From Dimorphilus gyrociliatus (Eukaryota > Annelida > Polychaeta > Dinophilidae), in assembly GCA_904063045.1 (NCBI GenBank), contig CAJFCJ010000013.1:726156-790155 (forward strand): DNA of 64,000 nt. Direction: 5' to 3'. Shown here one piece after another: positions 1 through 11,048 of the stretch. Under the pieces are notes generated by a model. It searched no databases. It saw only the letters and a list, made by a program, of their open reading frames with translations, and was not told the origin of the DNA. Both the position numbers and the translations under genes were made by a program. Numbering within the stretch: the first letter of the stretch is position 1; each line of letters begins with the position of its first letter.

Positions 1-1757
1 TTTTTCTTTTTATAGAGCAATTTCTGCCTACAACATGCAATGCTGTAGCAATACTTAACCTTCTTAGGATTTTACTTGTACATACTATTGTGTGCTGTTT
101 GAATGTAAATAAGTTTCTAATTAATGTATTAACTGTACTTAGCTGTGTATAACTTTTCTAGAACTTGCGAATTAGATATTTAACGGATTTAAATTTAAAA
201 ACAAATAACAAAAAAAACGAGTGAAAGCTAATAAATTTTACTTATTAGCTTTGACTGTCTGAAGCACACTTCTTAGGTCTTAGCTTCTGCAAATATGCTA
301 AACAGAAAAAGAATTGTACATACATTTGTTAATGTCATATGCACTAAAGTTAGATACCTCATTTTTACCTTATACTTTTAATTAATAATTTGAAATTAAG
401 TAAAGATTAGAGAAAATTAGAATAAGAAATCCATTGTCAAAAAAAAAAAACAAAAACACTAAAAAGATGAAAAGTATAATATTACATATTCATAGAAATC
501 TTGGAAAATAACTTAATTTGTTCTTTTCTTTTTATGTTTTGCTTCATAAAGATATTATTCATTTGTTATGTACCATAGATACTTCAAGTTAAAGAAATTA
601 TTCAGTTTTTAACCAGTATATCTGTGGTATATTTATTTTCAAAGTCTGTGATAGAGCGGTTTATTTTGTTATTAAAGATGTATCAGTTTAATCAAATGTA
701 TTCCAAAACCTGTATACTATTATACAATTTCATGCATACTAAAAACTTTGATCTGTTTTATGATTTCTTTTTGTTTGTTTGTTTGTTTATCAATCTATCA
801 AATCAAAATCTATCTCGTTATGAAGTGTAAAAAGTGAAAAAAGAGTGTTTTTATTTTTTTTCTTTTTTAGTGTCAAAGTATTCTTTTTTAACGATTCTGC
901 TTTGTTTATTCGTTCGCTAGCTAATCTGTTTATTTGTTTGTTTCCTTTTACTCTGCAAAGATGCTTTCAGTTCGGGCAAAAACCTTTGTTTTTTTTTTAT
1001 TTTTTGGATTCCTTTTTACTTCAAACTTATAACCGAAAGAAAATAATGCACACAAAACACAGTAATATATACACATAAAAAGGGAAGAAAAGCTATTTTC
1101 TTCCTTTTTTAAGTCAGAATACATGGTCATAAGCTAAAAATCTCTTATCTATCTTTAATGAAAGGTTTTAGCTATCTGAACTGGTTTATCGTTTCTCCAA
1201 AAAAAAAAAAAATAATGGTCAATAACCGTGTTTATTATCCACGTTTTATTCTTACTATGATTATTATTATTTTTATTATTATCTCTTTTTGTATATTGTG
1301 TGGGGGACAAGTAGAAATTTAGCAGTTCAACGTATTCCCTATGCCTTTAACTTTCAAATAAAGGAAATCTAGAATACGCAGCTTTGAAAAAGAAAATTAC
1401 TAAACGTTTATTATTTTTATTTAGCATTTAATATATTCAATAATACGAAAGTTGAATAGGTGAAACTATATACTATGGAATGTAAATCTCTGTTAATCAT
1501 TACGTGACGGATTGCGAATTGATTATATTTTGACAGCCTATATTTTCTGATGCAATTCCTCTGGACGGAACCTTTTTTTATATTATTACGACGAGGAATT
1601 TATTTATCTAATAAATTGACTATAATAACTTAAATAATTTTTTCCCAATTATTATAAATTATTAAATGTATATAATGGTCGAGTTTTCCCCATATTTTGC
1701 TGAATATAAGTTAGAACTATTTTTCGGAATTCCGGAAGTACGTCATAATAACCTTTC
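1..1757. other. AT-rich gene-free stretch, possibly 3' UTR of a gene off the left edge
   Basis: No open frame here looks coding. The sequence is very AT-rich with T- and A-homopolymer runs, as in the other 3' UTR and intergenic tracts of this window. It may include the 3' UTR of an upstream plus-strand gene plus the promoter of PPP1R15, but I cannot place the boundary. A very short ORF of 6 codons starts at 1758 and overlaps the beginning of the longer upstream ORF at 1775. Confidence 0.4.
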
Positions 1758-1774
1758 ATGAGTCATTTTCAAGA

Positions 1775-1972
1775 ATGAACGTAGAAGGAAAAGGACATGT
1801 TACATTAAAATCATCTGATATGGCTTTGTTTGGTGAAGAAATAGCAAAATATATATTAGTTAATCCTGATTGTACAACAAATAAACCTTATTTTGAAGAA
1901 TTAATCGAAAAATTTGCCGAGGATCCTGATTTCGTCCAAAATCAAATACGTCATCAGCTTGGTTGGTTTTAA
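1775..1972 (+). CDS. 65-codon upstream ORF abutting PPP1R15
   Basis: This is an ATG-initiated 65-residue ORF whose TAA ends one base before the ATG of the PPP1R15 ORF (stop 1970-1972, next ATG 1974). The peptide (start MNVEGKGHVTLK, end RHQLGWF) has ordinary amino-acid composition and could be a real small protein, but I do not recognise a family. Mammalian PPP1R15A and PPP1R15B mRNAs are known to carry upstream ORFs that mediate translation during eIF2-alpha phosphorylation. The position of this ORF fits such a role or a dicistronic mRNA. An unannotated splice joining it to the downstream frame is also possible, but the only in-phase option uses a poor donor (GTCCAA at 1934), so I do not favour it. 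Confidence 0.45.
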   Translation: MNVEGKGHVTLKSSDMALFGEEIAKYILVNPDCTTNKPYFEELIEKFAEDPDFVQNQIRHQLGWF

Positions 1973-1973
1973 T

Positions 1974-2825
1974 ATGACTACATTTATAACGACTTTGTTT
2001 TCGAAGATGTCTTTTAATTCTGCCAATTCTTTGTTACCTATGAATTCAAAATCACGAAAGTTTCGGAGCTACGACAGACTCGATAGCTCGGGAATGGAAA
2101 TTGAAAATAAACATAAAAACGTATTGCGAAAAACAACTTCCGATTCAGGTGCCAGCTTTATCTCTTTTCAGCATGGTAATAGCGTTATGGCTAACAAAGC
2201 TCCTGAAAAATTACACAAATCATCCCTTCACCCATCAACATCCTGCCCATCGTTTACGTTGGTTTGTAACGTCAATGTGAACTCTTCTTCGCCCGATAGC
2301 GAAGACCCAGAAGTTGATACCCTGAATCATCAAAATATAACTTTCACCAAGAAAAAACGTAAAAAACGTCCCAGTAAACGAAAGAGATTAAAATTGAGAC
2401 TGACTAAACTGAGAGAAAATAGTATAAAAAAGTGTCCAACGAAAGATAAATTTTGTTCGGAAAGTATGAATAAACTTGTTCATGATTTTTGCGTCAGGGC
2501 TGGGGATGATTGCAACGATGACGAAGACTGGAGTGAATTTGAAGATGGCGAAGCCTTCGATGAATTAAACGATGACGATGACCTAGACAGTTCGGAATTT
2601 AATCAAATTCCAACTAAAACAAGAAGAGTTAGATTCCCCTCCGGTGATAAAATTCATGTTATCCACGAAATTGAAGATTTCAGTGACAAATTTAACTGGC
2701 ACTTTGTGGATAAACAACGTTTCAAAAATAGAATTGAGTCTTGTACTCCTATAATAAGTCCCTGTCTAGCTATTGAGCACAGGAGAAAAATGTATAAAAA
2801 GTTATTTGGTGCAGATTTAAAGTAA
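1974..2825 (+). CDS. PPP1R15: PPP1R15 (GADD34/CReP) eIF2-alpha phosphatase regulatory subunit
   Basis: A single-exon ORF of 283 residues. In this family the C-terminal part recruits protein phosphatase 1 and G-actin to dephosphorylate eIF2-alpha and end the integrated stress response. The diagnostic part is the C terminus. It has an RVxF-type PP1 docking motif (RVRF, about residues 218-221), a helical segment with a conserved Trp (FNWHFVDKQRFKNRIE), and an ISPCLAIEHRRKMY segment that matches the SPCLTPAARARAW block of vertebrate GADD34. Before it lie a basic Lys/Arg stretch (about residues 125-145) and a strongly acidic Asp/Glu stretch. It is much shorter than vertebrate GADD34, as in other invertebrates, which usually have one PPP1R15 gene. 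The start chosen is the ATG just after the upstream ORF. A poly(A) signal AATAAA lies at 2880. Confidence 0.82.
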   Translation: MTTFITTLFSKMSFNSANSLLPMNSKSRKFRSYDRLDSSGMEIENKHKNVLRKTTSDSGASFISFQHGNSVMANKAPEKLHKSSLHPSTSCPSFTLVCNVNVNSSSPDSEDPEVDTLNHQNITFTKKKRKKRPSKRKRLKLRLTKLRENSIKKCPTKDKFCSESMNKLVHDFCVRAGDDCNDDEDWSEFEDGEAFDELNDDDDLDSSEFNQIPTKTRRVRFPSGDKIHVIHEIEDFSDKFNWHFVDKQRFKNRIESCTPIISPCLAIEHRRKMYKKLFGADLK

Positions 2826-2879
2826 AAGTTTTGTATTGTATTCTAACTTATTACTAATATTATTATTACTGCTATTATT

Positions 2880-2955
2880 AATAAAATTAATGTAAAAACG
2901 TTAACAGTTTTCTTGTTTCAAGATGAATCTATTATCTATTTTAAAAAAATTTATT
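2880..2955. terminator. Converging poly(A) signals between PPP1R15 and the Death-domain gene
   Basis: AATAAA on the plus strand at 2880-2885 lies 55 bases after the PPP1R15 stop. TTTATT at 2950-2955 is AATAAA on the minus strand, about 26 bases past the stop of the Death-domain gene (2981). Both 3' ends therefore fit into a 155-base gap. Confidence 0.5.
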
Positions 2956-2980
2956 GCTCTTTTGTTTTATCAGTGACTGT

Positions 2981-4726
2981 TCACGTTACGACAACGTGAT
3001 GTTCATTGGTGACACTTGGCGACTTAGTTAATTGGCGTTCTATTTTTCGAGCGGCCTCTCTTTTCTTTATCTTTTTCAACGTTGAAACGAGAAGTGGAAC
3101 CGATGCATTCATACTCAGACGACGCCACTTTTCTAAACATTTGACTGTTAGAATCTTGAATCCACCATCTAAACGCCTATTACTTAGGTCAATCACCTCT
3201 AGATCTTGTGATCTTGATCTATAATCTCTAGGCGGTGCGAATGGTAGCTTATGATAAAGCCAAACCCAATCTTTACCAACATCTTCCGATGCCAATTTAA
3301 ATGCCTCTTCCAATTCGTCCTTTTCGTGAGTCAGCATGCCTGGCGTGTATCCATAGTGATAGATCTTTTTTACTGTGTCCGAATGTAATTTTAATTCTCG
3401 AATACGCTTTAGGATGGTTACTCTATTAGAGTGTAATTGAATATCTGCGAGAACCAATTCCATATCCTGATTTTGTCTTTCTAACTGTCCAGCGGCTATT
3501 TCCTGAGATTTAAAAGCGGTATCTAGTTCTGATCTTAATCTTAAAATATCCCTATCAATTCTATCTTGTTCCGCTTGAAGAGTTGTTATTTGAGTATCAA
3601 TAACTTCACCTTTTCCGTCTAATCTTCTGATTTCATCTTTTAAATTTTCCGTTGTAGAAGATAAATAATTAAAAACTGTCGGCGAATTTTCTTTTCTCGT
3701 TTGCATTTTATGGCGACATTTCTCCAAATCTCTCCATTTATTATCCCTGTCGCGAGCCACATTATTCCTGTGTTCTCGAGCATCTAATTCCCTCCTCTTA
3801 AAGTAACGTTTCTCGTCCCTAGCTTCTGTTAGAAATCTCTCAACTTTAGACGCCTGCAGCGACTTCCTTTTCGATTTCAGCTCCAGACGATCTCGTTCAG
3901 CTTCAAGAGCTTTTAGGACATCTCTCAACTCCAATTTCTTTTTATTATACATGTTTATTTCTTGTTGAATTTTCCTCGTATAAGTCGCATCCGAGGTGAC
4001 CCATCTTTTCATTGGTTCGCAAACCCTTCTTAAGCGTTCGACTATTTCCTTCATTAGATCATAAACTCGATCATAGTTATTGATATATTTCGTAATGGGA
4101 CCAGGAGCACCATATGTATCCATCTCATCAAGTGTAGAATCGAGTTCTTGGAATCTTTCTCTTATATCACTATCCCATTGAGAAATTTTTCTTTCTTGTT
4201 CGTCTATAGGCTTTAGGTCATAGCCCTCTGCTTCTTGATAAAAGCTTAAACAGTAAGGTTTCAATTGGTGAGTGTAGGCGTCGTATAAGTCATTTTTCAG
4301 CGAAAAACTAATATATTCATATACCCTCCCCCTCTCGCACATAGTTCGTAATTGACCATACTCTTTTGTTTCAACCCTTGATTTTGATTGTAACGGTTCG
4401 AAGTCTTTATAGTCTTCTAACTCTGATAGTTTCTTTCCTGAATTTGATGCAATCTTCTCCATACTATCCAGCCATTTTTCGGTATCAGGCGGTGGCCCAC
4501 TTAAATATCTTTCCGAAAATATATGGCACTCCTTTTCAACATTATAAATAGCTCTCATTATCCTAGCTCGAACTACCTCCAGGGAAACAGGTATATATTC
4601 GGCCCTCCTCCGTCTACTTGTATTGGGAGAATCCAATGACGATGAGCTCATCTTGAATTTCGATCTGCGAATGAAGCGGCGATGAGTGAAAACAGAATTT
4701 AGTGATCGGCATTGTTTTGAATTCAT
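2981..4726 (-). CDS. Coiled-coil protein with C-terminal Death domain
   Basis: A 581-residue intronless ORF. A second in-frame Met (MSSSSLDS) about 25 residues in may be the real start. Residues about 190-460 are charged, heptad-rich and predicted coiled coil (for example many DR/EL/KR repeats, with a segment RRLDGKGEVIDTQITTLQAE). Residues about 485-575 look like a Death domain: a GKDWVWLYHKLPF helix, a central IDLSNRR segment, then the characteristic CLEKWRRLSMNAS helix and a final LVSTLKKIKKREAARKIE helix. Death domains mediate homotypic assembly in apoptosis and innate immune signalling. Invertebrate spiralians carry many orphan Death-domain proteins, so I cannot assign an orthologue. No nuclease, kinase or caspase domain is visible. 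It lies 152 bases downstream of the p47phox-like gene on the same strand. Confidence 0.72.
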   Translation of the reverse strand: MNSKQCRSLNSVFTHRRFIRRSKFKMSSSSLDSPNTSRRRRAEYIPVSLEVVRARIMRAIYNVEKECHIFSERYLSGPPPDTEKWLDSMEKIASNSGKKLSELEDYKDFEPLQSKSRVETKEYGQLRTMCERGRVYEYISFSLKNDLYDAYTHQLKPYCLSFYQEAEGYDLKPIDEQERKISQWDSDIRERFQELDSTLDEMDTYGAPGPITKYINNYDRVYDLMKEIVERLRRVCEPMKRWVTSDATYTRKIQQEINMYNKKKLELRDVLKALEAERDRLELKSKRKSLQASKVERFLTEARDEKRYFKRRELDAREHRNNVARDRDNKWRDLEKCRHKMQTRKENSPTVFNYLSSTTENLKDEIRRLDGKGEVIDTQITTLQAEQDRIDRDILRLRSELDTAFKSQEIAAGQLERQNQDMELVLADIQLHSNRVTILKRIRELKLHSDTVKKIYHYGYTPGMLTHEKDELEEAFKLASEDVGKDWVWLYHKLPFAPPRDYRSRSQDLEVIDLSNRRLDGGFKILTVKCLEKWRRLSMNASVPLLVSTLKKIKKREAARKIERQLTKSPSVTNEHHVVVT

Positions 4727-4878
4727 GCTGTCTCTCTATCTAGATAGCTTAAGTGAGTGACGAAAATTATTGAATAGATCAACAGGGCAACGTGCAATAT
4801 TCGTTTATATTCTAGTCCGTTCAATACCCGAAAGAATGTATTTATTTTCTATTTATTACCATAATTCAACATTATGTT

Positions 4879-6077
4879 CTATAAGGGCGTTTCATCGAAA
4901 CTGAATGAATCTTCATAAATGTTTTCTTCCGATTCAAAGACTTTAAATGGCCTTAAGAAAACGGCAGGTACTAATCCCTTTTGACCGTTGCAACTGACCA
5001 TCCACCACCCGTCGTTGCAAATATAATTGACTTTCACTATTACCCCTTTCTCAAAGCTTAGCTCGTCCTCTCGATTTTTGTTATAGTTTTCGATTGTGAT
5101 ACAAGTCAAATCCGTTATTATTGGATTGCTTTTGGAAGTACTGTCATAAGTCGGTTGTAAATAGGACGCGGGAACCCAAGCTGGTTTGTCGTCACTTTCA
5201 TCGATAATTTGAACAAGCCACCACCCATTACTACTTTTCTGTACCACATCTACTATCTGACCACACTTTAGGGTCTTCTCGTCTTTAGATTCCTTAGTAT
5301 AATCAGCTATTACTTCGTACGACGAACAATGAATTGGCGGCGATACGGACAAGTAAACACCGTCTCTATTATGTTGTCTACCATTTAAAAGCGATAGTAA
5401 ACTAAAAGACTTTTTTTTCTTTTGCAGAACTCTTTCTCCATTGAAAAACTTAAGGTCTTTGGCATTTATTGTGAAAAATTTTGATACTTGGTCGTTAATT
5501 TCTAAGAGTCTTAAATCCATTAGATTTTTAGAATATTTTTCCAACTTTTTACTTCTCTCTTCCGCAAACTTTCTTGTTTCCATTCTTCTAAATAATTTTT
5601 TACCTTTTAAGAAAAAAAAAACTATAAATTTTAAAGCCAGAGTGATTGATGTAAAAACAGTTTTTGTTCCATGAATAATTGAGAACGTTCTTTTTTGTAA
5701 CCTGGTAAGAATGGAAGTGTACGTTGTCCTTTTTTAGGGAAAAGCACTTTCAGATTTAACTGTATTATAGAAGAAAACGTGATTTTAAAAAGTTATTAAC
5801 GAACAGTATTTTTAATTTTATTTGAAGGAAATAAAAAGTTTTTAATAATATTACTTACGTGGAAATTTAAAAAGTCTTTATAAGTTCTGTAAACAACATA
5901 TTTTGTCTTATCCGACCAACCAATAGAGAACAAAAATATCTGTTGTTAATAAAAGAATTAATAAATTTTTACTTTAGCGAATTCATTGATCATAATAGGT
6001 CTTTTTACGTAGTGTTTCTTTGGCTCGTATTCTTTTTCGAATCCAACGGATGTGATATCTTCAATGAATCGACTCAT
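4879..6077 (-). CDS. p47phox/NOXO1-like NADPH oxidase organiser (PX-SH3-SH3)
   Basis: Four exons: 6077-6009, 5939-5859, 5759-5702, 5603-4879, together 310 residues in frame. The N-terminal PX domain (about residues 1-115) was found in exons too short to stand out. It starts MSRFIEDITSVGFEKEYEPK, closely matching the start of p47phox, followed by YRTYKDFLNFH and the FPKKGQRTLPFLPG loop that aligns with the phosphoinositide-binding FP..RIIPHLP region. SH3-1 spans about 165-219 (YEVIADY, GWW, WVPASYLQP) and SH3-2 about 236-288 (DGWW, GLVPAVFLRP). In the family these tandem SH3 domains bind the p22phox proline motif and assemble NOX enzymes at membranes. The protein ends about 22 residues after SH3-2, so the basic autoinhibitory region and proline-rich tail of p47phox are absent. 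That makes it NOXO1-like in design. Intron 3 uses a GTTACA donor. Poly(A) signals sit at 4840-4857. Confidence 0.82.
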
Positions 6078-6670
6078 TTTCGTCAAATGAAAATATCTAT
6101 AATCTTTCTACTGCTTAAAATCTAAATGATTCACATTTGACATTTTCATAAAATGTAGTATAAACAAAGTGTATAAATAAGATATTTAGCTTAATTTATT
6201 ACACGTCAACTTTGGCTTGGTCGACCAATTGACCCTAATGAATGTTTGTACTTGAAAGGATATTCCGTTTTATGATATCTTTCGCTAGATATACTATTTA
6301 CTGTGTTTACATACTCTTTAAATGTGATGGCTAGGGGAATAAATACGGAACAGAATAAAAAGAACAAACTTTAATCAAAAAGAGTAAACAGTTGGAAGAT
6401 ATTTGAAGTAACCGCCTCATTTATTTTACTAAAATTTAGAATTTAGAATCATGGATACGAATTAAAATAATGATGTAAAAATTTAAGGGAAAAAGTTTGG
6501 TTTGTAAAAAAAATAGAAAAAATACGAAAACAAGTGTTATAATTTTACAGGAAGTCAAAACTATACACATCCGGTTCGGCATCAAAACAATTGATATATG
6601 TTGTTTTTTTAATAATAACATTCAATAAAAAGTCAATCTGACACTTTAGAGTAGTCATGAACTAATAATC

Positions 6671-7698
<1,028 letters not shown>

Positions 7699-8372
7699 TC
7701 TATCTGAATGGCTTCCCTTTCCCTCTAACTATATACACACAGCAACAGACGTTGCTCAATACTCCTAGTAAATAGCTACTATGTGATACTCAATTTCAAT
7801 CTCCACTTTCTTTTTTCCTCTCCACTTGCATTAGTGCACCTCTAACTTGTTGCATCTATTTTGTTACCTATATCAACGAAAATTTACAATAAAAGAATAA
7901 ACAAAACTATTTATTTCGTACAAAATTTCAACTTGATTATTTTGAGAATTCCATATGGTATTTCATATGATAAATATATATATATATAAAAAGTAATAAA
8001 AAAAAACTCCCACAGGAATGACAATACGTAAAAAAACATTTTTATACTATCAAACTATATTCCTAACTAGGCAGATTGTATTGCTTATAAAATATTTATA
8101 TTCTTCAAATTGCTAAAAGATGTAAAGGATAAGAAATTTCACTAGAAAACAAACTATAACAAAACAATTAATATATCAAATAAAAATTAATACAGCAGCA
8201 TCTTTCTTTTCATTTCCTAAATATGAAGAAAATAGGCCAAATGAATGCTGTTATTTTCTTCGTTAACTCTTTTATTATTATTATTATTATTTATAACAGT
8301 GTAAATCTATGGGAAAAAAATCCGTTTGAAGTCTATAGAAACCTTAGAACGCTCTTTCTTGTCCTTTCAAGA
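7699..8372. other. Convergent 3' UTR region of LIX1 and SGF29
   Basis: No coding signal. It holds the LIX1 3' UTR with AATAAA at 7888-7893, a short (AT)n run near 7976-7988, and on the minus strand an AATAAA (TTTATT at 8269) about 100 bases past the SGF29 stop. Confidence 0.5.
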
Positions 8373-9712
8373 TTAGCGCTTCTTTTTACCGGGTAAGTTA
8401 ACAACATAGCGTTGTCCAACTTGTAATGGAGGAGAGAATCCTTCTGGATAGGAATCGTCTTCAAATTGTAATTGATAATTGTCGGTTGCCTGTAGGTAAG
8501 GAAAGATGATAAAATGATAACCTTTTTAGTTTAGTTGGGAAGAAAAATCGTTTGCTTATACCCTTTCTGGACGTTTATGAACAATAGCGTGGTAGAAGCA
8601 AGTTGTCTGAGGATACAAGGCCAGTACGTCCTAATTGGGAAATAAATATCCAGTTAAAAATAGATACAGTCTGGTTATTTTGTATGAACTACAGACATCT
8701 CCGACTTGAAAGAGTGCATCTGGATCAGTTTCCGGGTTAGCTTTATAGATTGGTAGCGGAAGAACTTTCGAACGGGCTATACGATATTTTTCGTTTCCTT
8801 CATCAACGTCCTCCACTTCGAAACGATTAGTAGAAGGCCAATGATTTGTTATTGTTGCTAGAATCCAATTTTCTTCGCCATCATTGTTCTTTACCCTAGC
8901 AGCTATCTAGAATTTCACAAAAGAGGTAGAAAATCGTTTGAGAATTTAGTCAAATGATATAATTAATAAAAATTACTACAGGTAAATAAAGGTTATCTGA
9001 GGAAACCTTAGAACAACAAGCATTTTCTCTTTTTTTGCGAAAAAGTGGTGTTATAAACTCGCTTGGAAACCAGAATAATCTTTTTACTTACCTTATCTCC
9101 AACCTGTGGAATATAATCCGTCGGAGCCGGTTTTGATCCACTCAATGGAGGGCTTTCCTCGCCCAACTCTCCAACCCACAAAGGCAAACTATTAGCACTT
9201 TGTTGTAGTATTGAGAGTAGAACGCCTCTTCGTAATTTTTCTTTAGGTTGGGATAATTGAACTGCAATAAGGATGGATATAGTTTATTTTACAAAAGACT
9301 GTTAAAGTAGCATTTAGCTAACCTCTTTGAGATAGGAACTGTTTTATATCAGTAATTCTCCTAAGGGCATCCCTAATGGCAGTGGTTTCGGCTTGAGCGT
9401 CTTGCATAGCAGTACAATAGAGTCCTTTCAGCTTTTGTCTTAAATACGATGACACTACAATTGAGAAAAACATTAGCGTATAAGTTGAATAAAATATAAA
9501 ATATACGTACTACTTTTGTTTTCTTGTATAAAGTGTTCGTGTGTTTTTGTAATATTACTTAAAGTATGCTCGCTATGAGATCTTTCTTCTTGAACTTTAA
9601 ATATAGACTTTCTCAGATCGCCTAACATTAAATGCATCTTTTCCACAGCTTCATTTTTCTGATTATGGTGATTATGCTTGTGAATTCCATTCGTTTGCTT
9701 GCTCCTACCCAT
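8373..9712 (-). CDS. SGF29: SAGA-associated factor 29 (SGF29/CCDC101), tandem Tudor reader
   Basis: Six exons: 9712-9514, 9454-9323, 9261-9092, 8906-8697, 8630-8562, 8489-8373, giving 298 residues (human 293). The ATG used is MGRSKQTNG. The N terminus (about 1-110) is a coiled coil that anchors the protein in the SAGA/ATAC histone acetyltransferase module. The C-terminal half is the tandem Tudor domain that binds H3K4me2/3. Tudor 1 is seen at GDKIAARVKNNDGEENWILA and FEVEDVDEGNEKYRIARSKV, with the acidic DVDE that contacts the H3 N terminus. Tudor 2 is VLALYPQTTCFYHAIVHKRP and QLQFEDDSYPEGFSPPLQV, with the aromatic cage residues. It ends KKKR. The first donor is GTAGTA, and the first intron is 59 nt. 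It is transcribed divergently from the MTMR3/4 gene. Confidence 0.93.
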
Positions 9713-9967
9713 TTTCAATTAACAAAGAAGAGTAGATGCTGACCTGTTTCGATAAAAATAATGAAATTAATATATTATAAACTGATAAAACACACTAAAC
9801 TAACGAAAGAAAAGTTACTTTAAGTCAATTTGAACCATTTATTTGTCAGATCGCATTTATAATTATGCCTATATTATTAAAAATCACCGGTTTTTTCTTC
9901 CAAAATAGTGTAAAATATACAAGAAATATCATTAAACTGGTTACCAGTATTTTGACACGTGATCAGT

Positions 9968-9984
9968 CACGTGTTATGACGTCA
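9968..9984. promoter_or_regulatory. E-box and palindromic CRE in the SGF29/MTMR divergent promoter region
   Basis: CACGTG at 9968-9973 and TGACGTCA at 9977-9984 lie three bases apart. These are perfect palindromic bHLH-ZIP (USF/MYC-type) and CREB/ATF sites. They are about 255 bases upstream of the SGF29 ATG and about 1.06 kb upstream of the MTMR ATG. Occupancy is inferred from the motifs only. Confidence 0.5.
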
Positions 9985-10009
9985 TTTTTTTGTTGACGTT
10001 CTCATTGAT

Positions 10010-10019
10010 TCGCCATTTT
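10010..10019. promoter_or_regulatory. YY1-like motif near the MTMR3/4 5' end
   Basis: The sequence gccattttgg reads AAAATGGC on the minus strand, the core of the YY1 site found at many animal transcription starts. It is 26 bases from the CRE. A noncoding first exon of the MTMR gene probably begins near here, with a possible donor after TTTCAG near 10120 (gtaata). That exon is a guess. Confidence 0.35.
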
Positions 10020-11048
10020 GGTTTTACGCTCATGGATTAGGTGGTATTGAAATTATTAGAACATCAAATTTTCAGCATACCTAGGTGCCAGAAAGCGCTT
10101 TTGAAATTGTTCACTTTCAGGTAATATATAAATTTTTCTAACATGCAGAAGCATGATCAATTTTGGCAATCTACATCTTATTAAAATGAATCGATTTCAT
10201 CTTGTTTTCGGTTTCCCAACCACCCATTGGTTATTGTGTATTGAACAATTATAGAGAATATTAGATATATAGCGAAATGTAGCATTTGAACAATAAGAAT
10301 AGCAGAGAAAAACTGAAATCTTGAAATGTATTCGATTCTACGCCTTTAGCCTTGACACTCAGCTAGTTTGTTATCAAATAAACGATGTTTTTAAGACTTA
10401 TAGTTTTATGTGTATGGAAAATAATTTGGAAATTTGAGATATACGAATTATACTTTACCATAAAACAGCTTGAATTTTTGTTATTTTGCTATTTCCCATC
10501 GATTATTGTCCAGTAACTAATCAGATCTTATCTTATCGTTAGATTGCATCATTTAATTTTTTCATTAATGTATTTATGTTGAAATTGTCTTTATTTTGAT
10601 AATTTTTTTTAACAGGGAAGCACTGAAATAATTTTCCCTCATCGTCAGTGTATAATTTCAGTAAGTATACATTCTTTTTTTATATATATATATCCGCCGA
10701 TTCTTAAAACAAACTTTGGAATTTGGCTAAATTCTTTTTAAAAAGGCCTTTCCTCTACATGTTTTTGATTCCACGAAAGATTTTTTTTTGTAAAAAAAAT
10801 CAATGAAGCCAGGCTCAATTTTAGTTTATATCAATATGAATCTAGCCTATTACCTATATCACTTTTTTGGTGATGATTAGAATTGATAAAGAAACAATGA
10901 CCTGGTTTTCAGATTCCTTCTTTCAATTTACTTAATCTAAATATATGTTATTATTATTATGTCTACCATTCTCATTCTTTATGTCACCTTGAGAATGTTT
11001 AAACAGACAAAAATAATCGAGTAAAGCGTGATTATTTTTCCTATATAA

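Noticed and set aside
624-1130. Three short ORFs rich in Phe, Leu and Lys
   Set aside because: Composition expected of AT-rich noncoding DNA; no splice context or similarity.
2981-4551. Plus-strand ORFs antisense to the Death-domain gene
   Set aside because: Shadows of a long minus-strand coding exon; no family features.
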